NCBI GenBank assembly: GCA_965232895.1
Contig: OZ247430.1
Location: forward strand, 1,178,001-1,242,000
Length of the DNA stretch: 64,000 nt
Direction: 5' to 3'
DNA from: Bin87 sp965232895
GTDB lineage: Bacteria; Chloroflexota; Dehalococcoidia; Lucifugimonadales; UBA3495
The notes beneath the pieces are model-generated. The model saw only the letters and a program-made list of their open reading frames with translations. It made no database searches and was not told where the DNA came from. Shown here piece by piece: positions 32,933 through 43,803 of this stretch (positions are counted from its first letter, which is position 1; each line of letters begins with the position of its first letter). Made by a program: the position numbers and the translations under genes.

Positions 32933-33970
32933 GTGCTGCTCCACCGGGTTCTAACCGCCCTGGTGGGTGTGCCCGTGGTGTTGGCGTGCATCTGGCTGGG
33001 CGCGCCCTGGATTACCATCCTGGCTGCGGTCGCCGCGGTGATCGGGGTTAGGGAAGCATATCGGCTATATCCCGCCAATCGTGACCGAATGCCGGAGGGC
33101 GACGACAGCCCCGACACGCCGCTGCCCGTACTGCTGGGTGGGGTCTGGGCGGTCGCGCTGGTGCTGGCCGGAGAGCTGGCGGTGCGGCCCCAGGATTTCG
33201 GGTGGGCAGTTCTGGGCATCTGCATGGCCGGCGTCGTCGCTGCCGGTTTGTGGATGATCGCCGCCTGGCACGGGCAGCGCCCGATAGCGGCGGCGGGTTA
33301 TTTGATAGTGTCGCCCGTTTATATTGGAGGAGCGTTGGCAGCCGCGACGGCGCTTCGCGGGATCGACGGGTTGCCCAGCCTTTGGAGGGCCAAAGTTGAT
33401 GACCCACTGCCCCCGTTATCGAGGCCTCCGCACATCGAAGATGATGGACTCGGCGAGGCTTTCGAAACGGCCTATGCGGCCCCGGGCGCAGCGGAAGGGG
33501 TTTGGGCGCTGCCGGACATAATCGGTTCCGATCTCGCGCGGGAACTCACCGTCCTCACGGAAACGGGCTGCTGGTGGCTGATCCTGGCGATCCTCATCGT
33601 GTATGCGGCAGACACCGGTGCATACACGGTGGGGCGTCTCTTCGGCAGGCATCGCATGGCTCCCGGGATCAGCCCCGGGAAAACCTGGGAGGGAACCGCC
33701 GGCGGAATACTGGCCGCAGCAATCGCCGCGGTCGTGGTCGGCGTGCTTTTCCCGCTGCGTTTGGAGATTTGGCACCTGGCGATAATCGGTGTTATTTTAG
33801 GCGTCGTATCGCCCATAGGCGATCTGGCCGAATCCAAAATCAAACGGTTGGCTGACGCCAAGGACTCAGGCAACCTGTTTCCCGGACACGGCGGGATGTT
33901 GGATCGGTTGGACAGCCTTCTTCCGTCCCTGATCGCGGTGTACGTCCTGGCAGCCGTGAGCACCCCATAA
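32933..33970 (+). CDS. cdsA: Phosphatidate cytidylyltransferase
   Basis: The likely start is GTG 32933, six bases after the uppS stop, with GGAG upstream. The 345-residue membrane protein has several hydrophobic segments and the CDS signature near the C-terminus: APGISPGKTWEG, then SPIGDLAESKIKRLADAKDSG and FPGHGGMLDRLDSLL (conserved Asp and Lys residues). It makes CDP-diacylglycerol from phosphatidate. Two long soluble insertions (about residues 45-60 and 140-195) are larger than usual. It is in the same operon as uppS and dxr. Confidence 0.93.
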   Translation: MLLHRVLTALVGVPVVLACIWLGAPWITILAAVAAVIGVREAYRLYPANRDRMPEGDDSPDTPLPVLLGGVWAVALVLAGELAVRPQDFGWAVLGICMAGVVAAGLWMIAAWHGQRPIAAAGYLIVSPVYIGGALAAATALRGIDGLPSLWRAKVDDPLPPLSRPPHIEDDGLGEAFETAYAAPGAAEGVWALPDIIGSDLARELTVLTETGCWWLILAILIVYAADTGAYTVGRLFGRHRMAPGISPGKTWEGTAGGILAAAIAAVVVGVLFPLRLEIWHLAIIGVILGVVSPIGDLAESKIKRLADAKDSGNLFPGHGGMLDRLDSLLPSLIAVYVLAAVSTP

Positions 33971-33990
33971 ACCGACCCGGAAGCGAACAA

Positions 33991-35118
33991 ATGCGGCGCA
34001 TCGTCATTCTTGGCTCCACCGGCTCAATCGGGCGTCAAACGCTGGATATCGTGCGGGCGTTCCCCAACGAGTTTCAAGTGGTCGGCCTGGCAGCCGGCAA
34101 CAACCTGGCGTTGCTCCGGGAGCAGGTAGCCGAGTTCACTCCAGATTATATTTGGTGCTCCAACCCGCCCGAGGGGTTGCCGTCCGGCGCGAAAGTTATG
34201 CCGATGGCGGAAATGGCGTCGCTCCCCGAAGTGGACCAGGTGATGGTCGCGCTGATGGGCGCTGTTGGCCTGACGCCTACGATGAGCGCCCTGCGGGCGG
34301 GCAAGCAGGTCGCGCTGTCCAACAAGGAACCCATCGTGATGGCGGGTCAGGTCCTGAAGGAAGCGGAAGCGCAGCATGGCGCGGTGATTCTCCCGGTGGA
34401 CAGCGAGCCCAGCGCCATCTGGCAGTGTCTGCAAGGGGAGGACAACCACATTCGGCGGTTGATGATAACCGCCAGCGGCGGTCCGTTCCGGCGCACACCT
34501 CTGGATGAGCTCGAATCGGTTACCCCCGAGCAAGCGCTGAGGCATCCGACCTGGCGCATGGGCGACAAGATCACTATCGACTCCGCGACACTGATGAACA
34601 AGGCTTTCGAGGTGATCGAATCCCATTGGCTGTTTTCCGTGCCGTGGGAGGACATAGCCGTGGTGGTGCATCCCCAGAGCACCATACATTCCATGGTCGA
34701 GTTCGATGACGGATCGGTGAAAGCGCAGTTGGGCCCGCCCAGCATGCGCTTGCCCATACAGTACGCCCTGTTTCACCCCAAGCGTTTCGCCAACGACGAG
34801 ATCCCGCGCCTGGACATCGGCGCTCCCTGGTCCCTGGACTTCGAGCCGCTGGAGCCGAAGCGCTACCCCTGCTTTGATCTGGCGGTCTCCGCCGGCAAGA
34901 CGGGCGGAACCATGCCCGCCGTGCTCAGCGCGGCGGATGAAGTGGCGGTCCAGTCCTTTCTTGCCGGGAGCATCCGTTATACCGACATCTACCGGCTGGT
35001 CGAGCGAGTGCTGAGCGAACATGTACCGCAGCCGTCGCCCGACCTGGATGCTATAGTAGAAGCAGACCGCTGGGCCAACCTGCGCGCTGCTGAGATCGTG
35101 AGCAGCGGAATGAATTAG
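33991..35118 (+). CDS. dxr: 1-deoxy-D-xylulose 5-phosphate reductoisomerase
   Basis: The 375-residue NADPH enzyme of the MEP isoprenoid pathway has the Rossmann motif ILGSTGSIGRQTLDI, LSNKEPIVMAG (LANKE region), the metal/substrate loop LPVDSEPSAIWQCL, ITASGGPFRR, HPTWRMGDKITIDSATLMNKAFEVIES (given here in two conserved pieces: HPTWRMG and SATLMNK) and VHPQSTIHSM. The usual DSEHxAI(F) here is DSEPSAI(W), a His-to-Pro change. It provides precursors used by uppS two genes upstream. Confidence 0.96.
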   Translation: MRRIVILGSTGSIGRQTLDIVRAFPNEFQVVGLAAGNNLALLREQVAEFTPDYIWCSNPPEGLPSGAKVMPMAEMASLPEVDQVMVALMGAVGLTPTMSALRAGKQVALSNKEPIVMAGQVLKEAEAQHGAVILPVDSEPSAIWQCLQGEDNHIRRLMITASGGPFRRTPLDELESVTPEQALRHPTWRMGDKITIDSATLMNKAFEVIESHWLFSVPWEDIAVVVHPQSTIHSMVEFDDGSVKAQLGPPSMRLPIQYALFHPKRFANDEIPRLDIGAPWSLDFEPLEPKRYPCFDLAVSAGKTGGTMPAVLSAADEVAVQSFLAGSIRYTDIYRLVERVLSEHVPQPSPDLDAIVEADRWANLRAAEIVSSGMN

Positions 35119-35139
35119 CCGGCCACGCGGGCCAGTTCT

Positions 35140-36537
35140 ATGGAAACGTGGATTATCGCGGTGGCGTCGTTCGTGCCGATGCTGCTGTTGTTGGTGGTGG
35201 TGCACGAGTTGGGGCACTTCTGGTCGGCCAAGGCTTTCGGGATCAAGGTGCTCGAGTTCGGCGTCGGTTACCCGCCCCGCGCTTTCGGGATTTACACCGG
35301 CCGCACGGAGACGCTGCTGAGTCCCACAACGGTTTGCCTCAATGGGGTGATGGGCGCCATCCGCCCCGGCCAGGTGATTCGAGTTCTGTCCGGTGAAAAC
35401 CCGGAGGGCCAGTTGGTTGCGCGCTACGTTGAGTTGCGCGAAGCCGGCCGAATCGGTGGGGCGCTGGGATCCCTGGCCGGGCTGGCGGGCTTTGGCCGCA
35501 GGGCCCGATCTGAGGAACCTGGAGGGCAGCCCGCCCGCCGGCGGCTGGACGATGTCCAGACCGATGAGTTCCTTCGGCACGAGGGACGAGTCCGGGAGGT
35601 GTTGCCCGACCGCATCGTCCTGGCCGATATGATCTACACCGTCAACTGGCTTCCGCTGGGTGGGTTCGTGAGGCTGTCGGGGGAGAACAATCCCGCCGCG
35701 CCGGGGAGCCTGGCGCGGAGAAGCGTGGGCCAGCGGGCCATCGTGCTGGCGGCCGGATCGGCGATGAACGCGCTGTTCCCCATCGTCGCGTTCGCCATCA
35801 TGTTCATGATCCCGCACACCGAGATGGTCGGCGGGTCGGCTGAGATCACATCGGTCGCGCCAAATTCACCGGCAGAAGCCGCGGGTTTGATGGCCGGAGA
35901 CCGGGTGGTGCAAGTTGGTGACCGTCCGCCGGGCGCACCGCAGGAACTGCCGCGGGAGGTCCACCTCGCCGCCGGCGCTGAGATGACCTGGGTGATCGAA
36001 CGGGATGGCCAGCAGCGGGTGGCCCAGGTGACGCCGCGCGTGGACCCGCCACCGGGTGAGGGTGCGGTCGGGATCACGTTTTCCGTGGTGGACCAGGAAG
36101 AGGTCCGGAAAATCGAACCTCCCTGGACCGCAGTCCGTCTCGGAGTAATCAGCACCTGGGATATGCTGACCCTGATGGGTAGGGAGATCCGAGGTTGGTT
36201 CGGCGGGGGGCGCGGACCGGAATTGAGTGGCCCCATCGGTATCGCCCAGATTACCGGGGAGGTAACCCGTCAAGGTGGGATCCAGGGTTGGATGCTGGTG
36301 GCGATCCTGTTGAGCATCAACCTGGCGGTGCTGAACATCCTGCCGATTCCGATGCTGGACGGAGGGCGGCTCCTGTTCGTTTTCATCGAGTGGGTGCGCG
36401 GGGGCAAACGGGTGCCGTCTGAAAAAGAAGGACTGGTGCACCTCATCGGGTTCGTGGCCCTGCTGGCCCTGGTGATTGCCATCTCCGCCAATGACATAAT
36501 GCGGCTGGTGCGCGGAATATCCCCGCTGGGGGGATGA
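35140..36537 (+). CDS. rseP: Site-2-type intramembrane zinc metalloprotease
   Basis: The 465-residue membrane protein has HELGHF (zinc ligands and catalytic Glu, about residues 23-28) in the first membrane helix, one PDZ domain (about 230-290, GSAEITSVAPNSPAEAAGLMAGDRVVQV region), and NILPIPMLDGGRL with the third zinc ligand Asp. The stretch between the first helix and the PDZ domain includes an extra soluble insertion (about residues 75-170, Arg-rich ARSEEPGGQPARRR) not present in E. coli RseP. The enzyme should cleave anti-sigma factors or remnant signal peptides in the membrane. Last gene of the rpsB block. Confidence 0.92.
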   Translation: METWIIAVASFVPMLLLLVVVHELGHFWSAKAFGIKVLEFGVGYPPRAFGIYTGRTETLLSPTTVCLNGVMGAIRPGQVIRVLSGENPEGQLVARYVELREAGRIGGALGSLAGLAGFGRRARSEEPGGQPARRRLDDVQTDEFLRHEGRVREVLPDRIVLADMIYTVNWLPLGGFVRLSGENNPAAPGSLARRSVGQRAIVLAAGSAMNALFPIVAFAIMFMIPHTEMVGGSAEITSVAPNSPAEAAGLMAGDRVVQVGDRPPGAPQELPREVHLAAGAEMTWVIERDGQQRVAQVTPRVDPPPGEGAVGITFSVVDQEEVRKIEPPWTAVRLGVISTWDMLTLMGREIRGWFGGGRGPELSGPIGIAQITGEVTRQGGIQGWMLVAILLSINLAVLNILPIPMLDGGRLLFVFIEWVRGGKRVPSEKEGLVHLIGFVALLALVIAISANDIMRLVRGISPLGG

Positions 36538-36765
36538 TGGGATAGCGCCGCCCGGCGCATTCCGCCAACGTCGGCAGGAGTGTCTTTCGGCATCGTCGGA
36601 TCCGCAGGCGATGCACGCCCGCATTATGAAGCGGCCCGTGGTTTGCCGGCGATGAAGCGTCCCCGCGTTTCGGAGCAGGTCGCGCGCATCCCGGTGATCA
36701 TTCCAATCCGGTCTGGAGCGAGTCGCTCCGATCTCAAGTTCTCGGGCGGCGTCGGCGAAATAATT

Positions 36766-36792
36766 GGCCCCCGCGCCATCGACGCGGGGGCC
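36766..36792. terminator. Bidirectional hairpin between rseP and the dienelactone hydrolase
   Basis: A 10-bp perfect GC stem (36766-36775 and 36783-36792) with a 7-base loop sits between two convergent genes. It could stop both the rpsB operon and the leftward hydrolase transcript. T-rich tails are weak. The 36538-36765 part holds no gene that I can support. Confidence 0.6.
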
Positions 36793-36817
36793 GTATAACC
36801 CGAGGGTATGGCTGCGC

Positions 36818-37606
36818 TTACTTCAGGTGCTCGTTGAAGAAAGCCACGGTGCGCGCCTGCGCGTCATCGGCGGCAGCCTGGTTATAGCTGTCGCGGTCGT
36901 CGCAGTTGAAACCGTGTCCGGCGCCGGGGTACATCTTGAAGTCATAGGACTTTCCGGCTGCATCCAGGGCTGCTTCGATCTGGGAGACGTCCGCAGGGGT
37001 CGGATTGCCGTCAGTCTCCCCGAAGTTGCCCATCAGCGGGATGCTGATGTTGGCGGTGCCGTCGATGGGGGTCACGCCGTCACTGTAGGGGGCGAGAATT
37101 GCGCCGCCGTAATACACCACGCCTGCGGAGAGGCCGGAACAGGCGCTGGCGGCCAGGTAGACCACGCGACCGCCCATGCAGTAGCCGACGATTCCGATTT
37201 TCTGCCCGCGGGTGCGCGGATACGTGCGCTGCAGGTAATCGACGGTGGCGTTGATGTCAGCAATGATGCCCTGGCCGGTGAGCGCGGGCATGTAGGTGTT
37301 GATCGCGGCGTCGAAGTCCTCAGGAGTGTAGCCCAGCATCGGGTTGGGGTTGCGCTCGTTACGGTGGAACAAGGCCGGGGCCACGGCGACGAACCCCGCA
37401 GCTGCGAAGCCGTCAGCCACCTTCTGGATGTGCTGATTGGCGCCGAACGCTTCCTGAACGACGATAACGGCCGGCAGGCTGGTGCCAGCGCTTGGCGGCG
37501 GGAAGCTCACGTAGGCAGCCATATCACCGGCCTCGGCGATGTTGGCGCCAGATTCGCGGTCCTCCTCGGGGTCGGGCATTCGGATGTTTTCCCAGAACGA
37601 CGGCAT
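36818..37606 (-). CDS. Dienelactone hydrolase family protein
   Basis: The start is ATG 37606 behind GGAGGAGG. The 262-residue alpha/beta hydrolase shows the DLH catalytic set: Glu in VVQEAFGAN, nucleophile Cys in GYCMGG, Asp in FGETDGNPT and His in PGAGHGFNC. DLH enzymes open carboxymethylene-butenolides in chlorocatechol and related aromatic breakdown; this family also covers other small esters. A further upstream frame extension to 37921 lacks homology. It follows an MFS permease gene on the same strand with a 265-base gap that contains no other gene. Confidence 0.9.
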   Translation of the reverse strand: MPSFWENIRMPDPEEDRESGANIAEAGDMAAYVSFPPPSAGTSLPAVIVVQEAFGANQHIQKVADGFAAAGFVAVAPALFHRNERNPNPMLGYTPEDFDAAINTYMPALTGQGIIADINATVDYLQRTYPRTRGQKIGIVGYCMGGRVVYLAASACSGLSAGVVYYGGAILAPYSDGVTPIDGTANISIPLMGNFGETDGNPTPADVSQIEAALDAAGKSYDFKMYPGAGHGFNCDDRDSYNQAAADDAQARTVAFFNEHLK

Positions 37607-37871
37607 AGTATTTCCTCCTCCATTGGTTGCGCGAACTGCGGTGATACGGCGGCTCGGCGGTGGCAGAGCACGCTCGTCCGCGAGCCGTATCTTTCGTGCG
37701 CCGGAATTGTAACAAAGGATTGCGGGCCAAACAAGCACGTTGTGTCCGCGTGAATGGCCCACGGCGGCGTGATGGAGACGCGCAGATCCGGCCAGCGGCC
37801 GCGACGATACGGCTGGGCCGGTCATACGTATCCGGCGCCCTTCCTGCGGTGAGGGCGCGGATCGGGACCTG

Positions 37872-39167
37872 CTACTGGAATGCCGGGGTGGCGCGCCGGC
37901 GTCGGCCGATGAAGTCTGCAATCCACATGGCGCACACGGACGCGACCGTCAGGATTGCGGACAGGACGAACGCCTGCACGTAGTCGCCCTGCAGATCGAA
38001 CATCAGGCCGGCTACGATAGGCCCAAGAAAGATCGCCGCCCCTCTCCCCATTTCGACGAACCCCATCACGGTGCCCAGGGACTCGGTGGGGAAGATGTCC
38101 GCCGCCTTGGCGCCAATAATCAGGCCGCTGATACCGTCGGTTATGCCCGCCAGGCCGACGTAGATTGCCAGGGGCCAGAAGCTCCGACCGTCACCCAGCC
38201 ACAGCACCAGCAGGACGGCTCCGGCAGCGACGCTCATACCGACCGTATAAACCGACTCCCGCCCCCAGCGGTCGGTAGCCAAACCGATCAGGGGTCGGGC
38301 GAACACGCTGACCAGCCCTACCGCGCCCAGGGTGTTCGCCGCGGTTTGAACGCTGTAACCCGCCAGAACGAAAAACGTAACCAGGTGGACCCGGATCATC
38401 TGAGTTCCCGTGGAACCGAACACGCGGGTCAGGACCAGCATCCACATCGCGGCGTCGCGGACCGCGTTGCCCAAAGTCGGCGCCTCCGCGGCCGCGGTCC
38501 GGCTCCGCGGAGCGCCGGAATTTGTTGGGGTAGGCTGGGACTGCTGCGCGTGAGGCGGCCCAAGGGTGGCGGTTGGCGTTTCGGGAGGGCGCCGCTGCAG
38601 CAAAAGGTTGGGCAGGGCTATCAACACGGCGAAGATGACGCCGTAGATGCGGTAGGCCCAGCGCCAGCCGACTTCGGTGATCAACACTCCGGCCAGCGGC
38701 GCGAAAACCGCCTGCCCGATGGGGTTCCCGCTATCCGCCAACCCGAGCATGCGTCCACGGGTGCGCGGAAACCAGGGGGCAACGGTCGCAGTCATTGAAA
38801 AGGAGGAAATGGCAGTGTGACCGATTCCGGCGAAGACGCTGTAGAAAATGAACATCTGCCATAGATCGGTCGTGTAGCTCGCCGTGATCCAGCCGAAGAG
38901 GATGAAGAGACCGGCCAGAGGGAAAAGGACGCGAGCGCCCCATCGGTCCAGCAAAATGCCCAGGAGAGGGGCGCAGATGGCGCCAATCAGGCCGGCAAGG
39001 GAAAAGACCGCCGAGGTGTAAGTTGCGCTACGGCCGAAGGCGTCTTTGAGCGCGTTGAAATACACGGCCTCGCTGTTCTTGGTGCCGCCCTCGACGGTGA
39101 GGTTGCCCAGCGACAGGACGAATATCACCCAGCCGTAGTGGAGGCGGGCGCGGGCCGCACTCAGCAC
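37872..39167 (-). CDS. MFS transporter
   Basis: A 431-residue protein with about 12 hydrophobic segments and the MFS A-motif-like loops LGILLDRWGARVLFP and GLATDRWGRESVY (two repeats, as expected of the two six-helix halves). A Pro/Thr/Ala-rich central loop (about 195-235) joins the halves. Start is a GTG at 39167. It resembles oxalate/formate and monocarboxylate-type MFS permeases. The substrate is unknown; the neighbouring hydrolase suggests an organic acid (inference). Confidence 0.85.
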   Translation of the reverse strand: MLSAARARLHYGWVIFVLSLGNLTVEGGTKNSEAVYFNALKDAFGRSATYTSAVFSLAGLIGAICAPLLGILLDRWGARVLFPLAGLFILFGWITASYTTDLWQMFIFYSVFAGIGHTAISSFSMTATVAPWFPRTRGRMLGLADSGNPIGQAVFAPLAGVLITEVGWRWAYRIYGVIFAVLIALPNLLLQRRPPETPTATLGPPHAQQSQPTPTNSGAPRSRTAAAEAPTLGNAVRDAAMWMLVLTRVFGSTGTQMIRVHLVTFFVLAGYSVQTAANTLGAVGLVSVFARPLIGLATDRWGRESVYTVGMSVAAGAVLLVLWLGDGRSFWPLAIYVGLAGITDGISGLIIGAKAADIFPTESLGTVMGFVEMGRGAAIFLGPIVAGLMFDLQGDYVQAFVLSAILTVASVCAMWIADFIGRRRRATPAFQ

Positions 39168-39329
39168 GAGCTTGCCTGGAATCGAAATCTGAAGGCGACG
39201 CGGCTGTCCGGCGGAAAATTGAATTGAAGCATCGCGCGATTATACACGGCAGCGGCGTCGGCCCCGAAGGTGCGGCGCTGCTGTGGCCGGCTCGCGTGGA
39301 CCGATCCCGGCGAGCGCCGGTTGAACGGA

Positions 39330-40583
39330 TCAACCGCCGGTGGCGGAAGGAGCCGGCTCGGGCGCCGCCGCCGGCAGGCTGGAGAGCCCGTGTTTCATGA
39401 TCAGGCCGGCGGCGCACAACGATAACGATGCGAAGCTCACCACGATCAAGGACAGCCTGACGTCTCCGGTCAGCTCCTGGATAATGCCCGCGACCAGGGG
39501 ACCCAGCGCGATACCCGCAGAACTGCTCATCTGGATGAAGGCGAGGCTGACGGCAATCTCGCGCGGTCGTATTCCGGGCAGATTGAAGGGTACGGAATAG
39601 AGAACCGGCCAGAAGCCCCAGGCTATTCCATTGACGATGGTGAGCGCCAATAGCGCCGGGAGCGATCCCGTGAGGGTCATGCCCACAAAGGTGACGGCCA
39701 TGACGGCGCCGGTGCCCAGCAAGACGGTGCGGCCTTGATCCGAGACCATGACCAGCCAACCGAAGCCCAATCCGCAGAGCCCGCCCACGAAGATGCCCAC
39801 CGCCAGAATGCCTCCGGACCAGATCAGGGACATCTGGTAGGTATCCAGCATCAGGGTGGGATAGAAGCTGAGGAAACCGGACCAGGCCATGGTGGCCCCC
39901 ACAAACCCCAGACCGCCGATCCACAGGTCGCGGTAACGCAGGGCGCCTTTGAGAACATTGACGTCCTGGGAGCCGAGACGCTGCCGGTATTCGGCGGTGA
40001 TCCTTTCACGCCCGAACACCAGCCAGAGCAGTGTCAACACGCCGAAAAGACCGACGAACCAGAGGAGGGTTGCCCGCCAGTCGTCAGCCAGGGCGATAAG
40101 GATAAATGGCGAAGCCGCGATGCCACCACCCACCACCAGGCCGAACATCGCATTGGAGATGCTGTTGACCAGCACCACCTGGCGCGGCGGGAACCATTGC
40201 TGGGTGAGCAGGGCCCGGGCCGGCTGGCGGGCGATCACGCTCACGCCGAAGGCGACGCGACCCAGCAGCAGCACTGCGAAGCCCGGCGAGAAGGACTGGG
40301 CGAGGAGGAACAGCGTTCCCAGCGCCAGGGTGATGGAGGTGAGTATCCTGGGAGAGAATCGGGACGCCCACCAGCCGATGGGAATGGCCAGCGCCAGGTT
40401 TCCCCAATAGGCGGAGGAACCGAGCATGCCTTGCTGGAAAGGCGACAGCCGGAGGTCGGCGCTGATTGCGGGCAGCAGGATGCCGATGGTGGACATGATC
40501 ATGAAACCGGCCACGCTGGCGGTGAGCCAGATTCCCATGACCACCCAACGGTAAGATGACGCCTGGTCCGGTGGACTTTGCAT
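39330..40583 (-). CDS. MFS transporter
   Basis: From ATG 40583 the protein has 417 residues and about 12 membrane segments. It starts SYRWVVMGIWLTASVAGF; loop motifs include IGWWASRFSPRIL and a second-half CGLGFGWLVMVSDQGRTV. A longer frame from 40679 would add 32 charged, unconserved residues. It is the second MFS permease in a row on this strand, separated by 162 bases from the first, and differs clearly from it in sequence, so they are not a recent duplicate. Substrate unknown. Confidence 0.85.
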   Translation of the reverse strand: MQSPPDQASSYRWVVMGIWLTASVAGFMIMSTIGILLPAISADLRLSPFQQGMLGSSAYWGNLALAIPIGWWASRFSPRILTSITLALGTLFLLAQSFSPGFAVLLLGRVAFGVSVIARQPARALLTQQWFPPRQVVLVNSISNAMFGLVVGGGIAASPFILIALADDWRATLLWFVGLFGVLTLLWLVFGRERITAEYRQRLGSQDVNVLKGALRYRDLWIGGLGFVGATMAWSGFLSFYPTLMLDTYQMSLIWSGGILAVGIFVGGLCGLGFGWLVMVSDQGRTVLLGTGAVMAVTFVGMTLTGSLPALLALTIVNGIAWGFWPVLYSVPFNLPGIRPREIAVSLAFIQMSSSAGIALGPLVAGIIQELTGDVRLSLIVVSFASLSLCAAGLIMKHGLSSLPAAAPEPAPSATGG

Positions 40584-40962
40584 GGCGATACGTCCTGCTC
40601 CTGTGGTGCGACGCGCGCCGGGCGGTTCGACAAGCGCGGACTGCGTGGGAGTGTATTCGGCGGCTCGGATCGCGGTCAATCAACGGCGGCGGCGGGAATA
40701 GGCAACCGGGCGTGAATAGGCAACCGGGGTTGATGGCGCGGGCATGGTGTGGAGGCCGGGTTTACCGGGCAAAGGGGGCCCGAAACCGTGTGTTGGACGC
40801 CAAAAGCCGCCTGGTGGCCGGATTGGCGGATGGAAATCGCGGCGGGTATTGACAATACCCTCAAAAGCGGCTAAAGTTGCCGAACTCACTGGTCGTCGAG
40901 GCCACAAGCCACCGCTGGTGAAGGCTCCTTAACAGCTGAATAGTGGAAGGAAGTAAGGTTCT
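40584..40962 (+). promoter_or_regulatory. 16S rRNA promoter region
   Basis: TTGACA (40849-40854), a 17-base spacer and TAAAGT (40872-40877) form a good sigma-70 promoter about 90 bases before the rRNA. A direct repeat GAATAGGCAACCGGG occurs twice (40696-40710, 40714-40728). No gene is seen in this stretch. Confidence 0.65.
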
Positions 40963-42475
<1,513 letters not shown>

Positions 42476-42707
42476 AAAAGGGAGACCTTAGTCGGGGAAC
42501 GCCTCACCAGGCGCGAACCGGCCCACTCCCAGGTCAATCAGCGGATGTTCCTGTAACTCGGGTCTTCAGGTCGAGTCTTTTAGACTCCCATTCCCGATAA
42601 GCAGGTTCCCTGAGAAAATCCGCTGTTACCGGCACAATCGCCGGAACAATTCGCAAACTTCTTGCTTCCTTTCACTAATCAGCCGCTAACGAGCGCCGAA
42701 CGCATCC

Positions 42708-42735
42708 GGGCCTTTGAATAAAGGCCCGTTTCGCT
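42708..42735 (+). terminator. Intrinsic terminator after 16S rRNA
   Basis: GGGCCTTT (42708-42715), a 4-base loop and AAAGGCCC (42720-42727) are followed by GTTTCGCTT. It lies 233 bases after the 16S end and just before thiL, so the rRNA transcript probably ends here. Confidence 0.7.
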
Positions 42736-42749
42736 TGTATATTGGGACC

Positions 42750-43763
42750 ATGCGCATCTCCGACCTCGGCGAATTCGGGCTCATCCAATTGGTTCAGGAG
42801 TGGACACGGCAGTCTGACTCCGACACCGGACCAAGCGCTTCCGGCGTGTACCGGACCGTGGTAGATAACGGTGATGACGGGGCCGCGGTCACCTTCACGC
42901 AGGACCGGGTCACCGAGCTGTACACCACCGACACCATGGTTGACGGGATCCACTTCACTTCCGAGACCACGCCGTGGCGTGATTTGGGCTGGAAGGCTAT
43001 CGCCTCCAACGTCAGCGACGTGGCGGCTATGGGAGGAACACCGGCATTCGCGCTGGTGACCCTGGGCCTGCCGGCGGATACGTTGGTAGATGACATCAAA
43101 GAGCTGTACGCCGGAATGATCGAGATTTGCGCTGAATTCGGGGCGAAGATCATCGGTGGCGATATGGTGAGGTCTCCCGTGAGTTTCGTCACCGTGGCTC
43201 TCACCGGCATCGCCAGCGGCGAACCCATGGTACGAACGGCGGCCAGGCCGGGGCACCTGGTTGGGGTCACTGGAACCGTGGGCGGGTCGGCCGGGGGACT
43301 GCGGGCGATGCTGCAATCAACCGGAGACCGCAGTCCTGCGGTGGACCGTCTCAGGTCGGCCCATCGCCGGCCGCGTCCTCACGTAACGGAAGGTCAAACT
43401 CTGGTCGCAAATGGGGTGGTTTCTGCAATGGACGTCAGCGACGGGCTGGCGGACGATCTGGGAAAACTGTGCTCGGCCAGCGAGGTGGCGGCCGTGATCT
43501 GGGCCGACAAGGTTCCGGCAGAGCCGGCGCTCAAATCCGTGTTCTCCGAGGATTGGCTGGACCTGGCGCTGTACGGTGGCGAGGACTATGTCCTGTTGTT
43601 CACCGCGCCGCCCGAGGTCATGGCCGCCGCCATTGCCGGGTTGCCCCGGGGCGCCGCGGTGATTGGCGAGGTTCTCGATGGGGAGCCGGGAACGGTCACG
43701 GCGCTGGACGCCGATGGCAATCCCCGGCGGCGGGCCGGCGGCGGTTGGGACCATTTCAGCTGA
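42750..43763 (+). CDS. thiL: Thiamine-monophosphate kinase
   Basis: From ATG 42750 the protein has 337 residues (an upstream in-frame start lies inside the terminator and is rejected). It has NGDDGAAV, TTDTMVDGIHF, the SNVSDVAAMGGTPAFALV ATP/Mg loop, IIGGDMVRS and a C-terminal MDVSDGLADDLGKLC, all typical of the PurM/ThiL fold. It makes thiamine diphosphate from thiamine monophosphate with ATP. Followed after 40 bases by tsaE in the same direction. Confidence 0.93.
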   Translation: MRISDLGEFGLIQLVQEWTRQSDSDTGPSASGVYRTVVDNGDDGAAVTFTQDRVTELYTTDTMVDGIHFTSETTPWRDLGWKAIASNVSDVAAMGGTPAFALVTLGLPADTLVDDIKELYAGMIEICAEFGAKIIGGDMVRSPVSFVTVALTGIASGEPMVRTAARPGHLVGVTGTVGGSAGGLRAMLQSTGDRSPAVDRLRSAHRRPRPHVTEGQTLVANGVVSAMDVSDGLADDLGKLCSASEVAAVIWADKVPAEPALKSVFSEDWLDLALYGGEDYVLLFTAPPEVMAAAIAGLPRGAAVIGEVLDGEPGTVTALDADGNPRRRAGGGWDHFS

Positions 43764-43803
43764 CCTGGGCCGGCGGAATAATCGGCTACCGGTGTATAGG
43801 GTA

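Noticed and set aside
34024..35817. 597-codon minus-strand frame across dxr and rseP
   Set aside because: Spans two well-supported genes and the gap between them; an antisense artefact of codon bias.
36580..36798. 72-codon frame between rseP and the dienelactone hydrolase
   Set aside because: Ends inside the hairpin terminator; no ribosome site and no conserved pattern.
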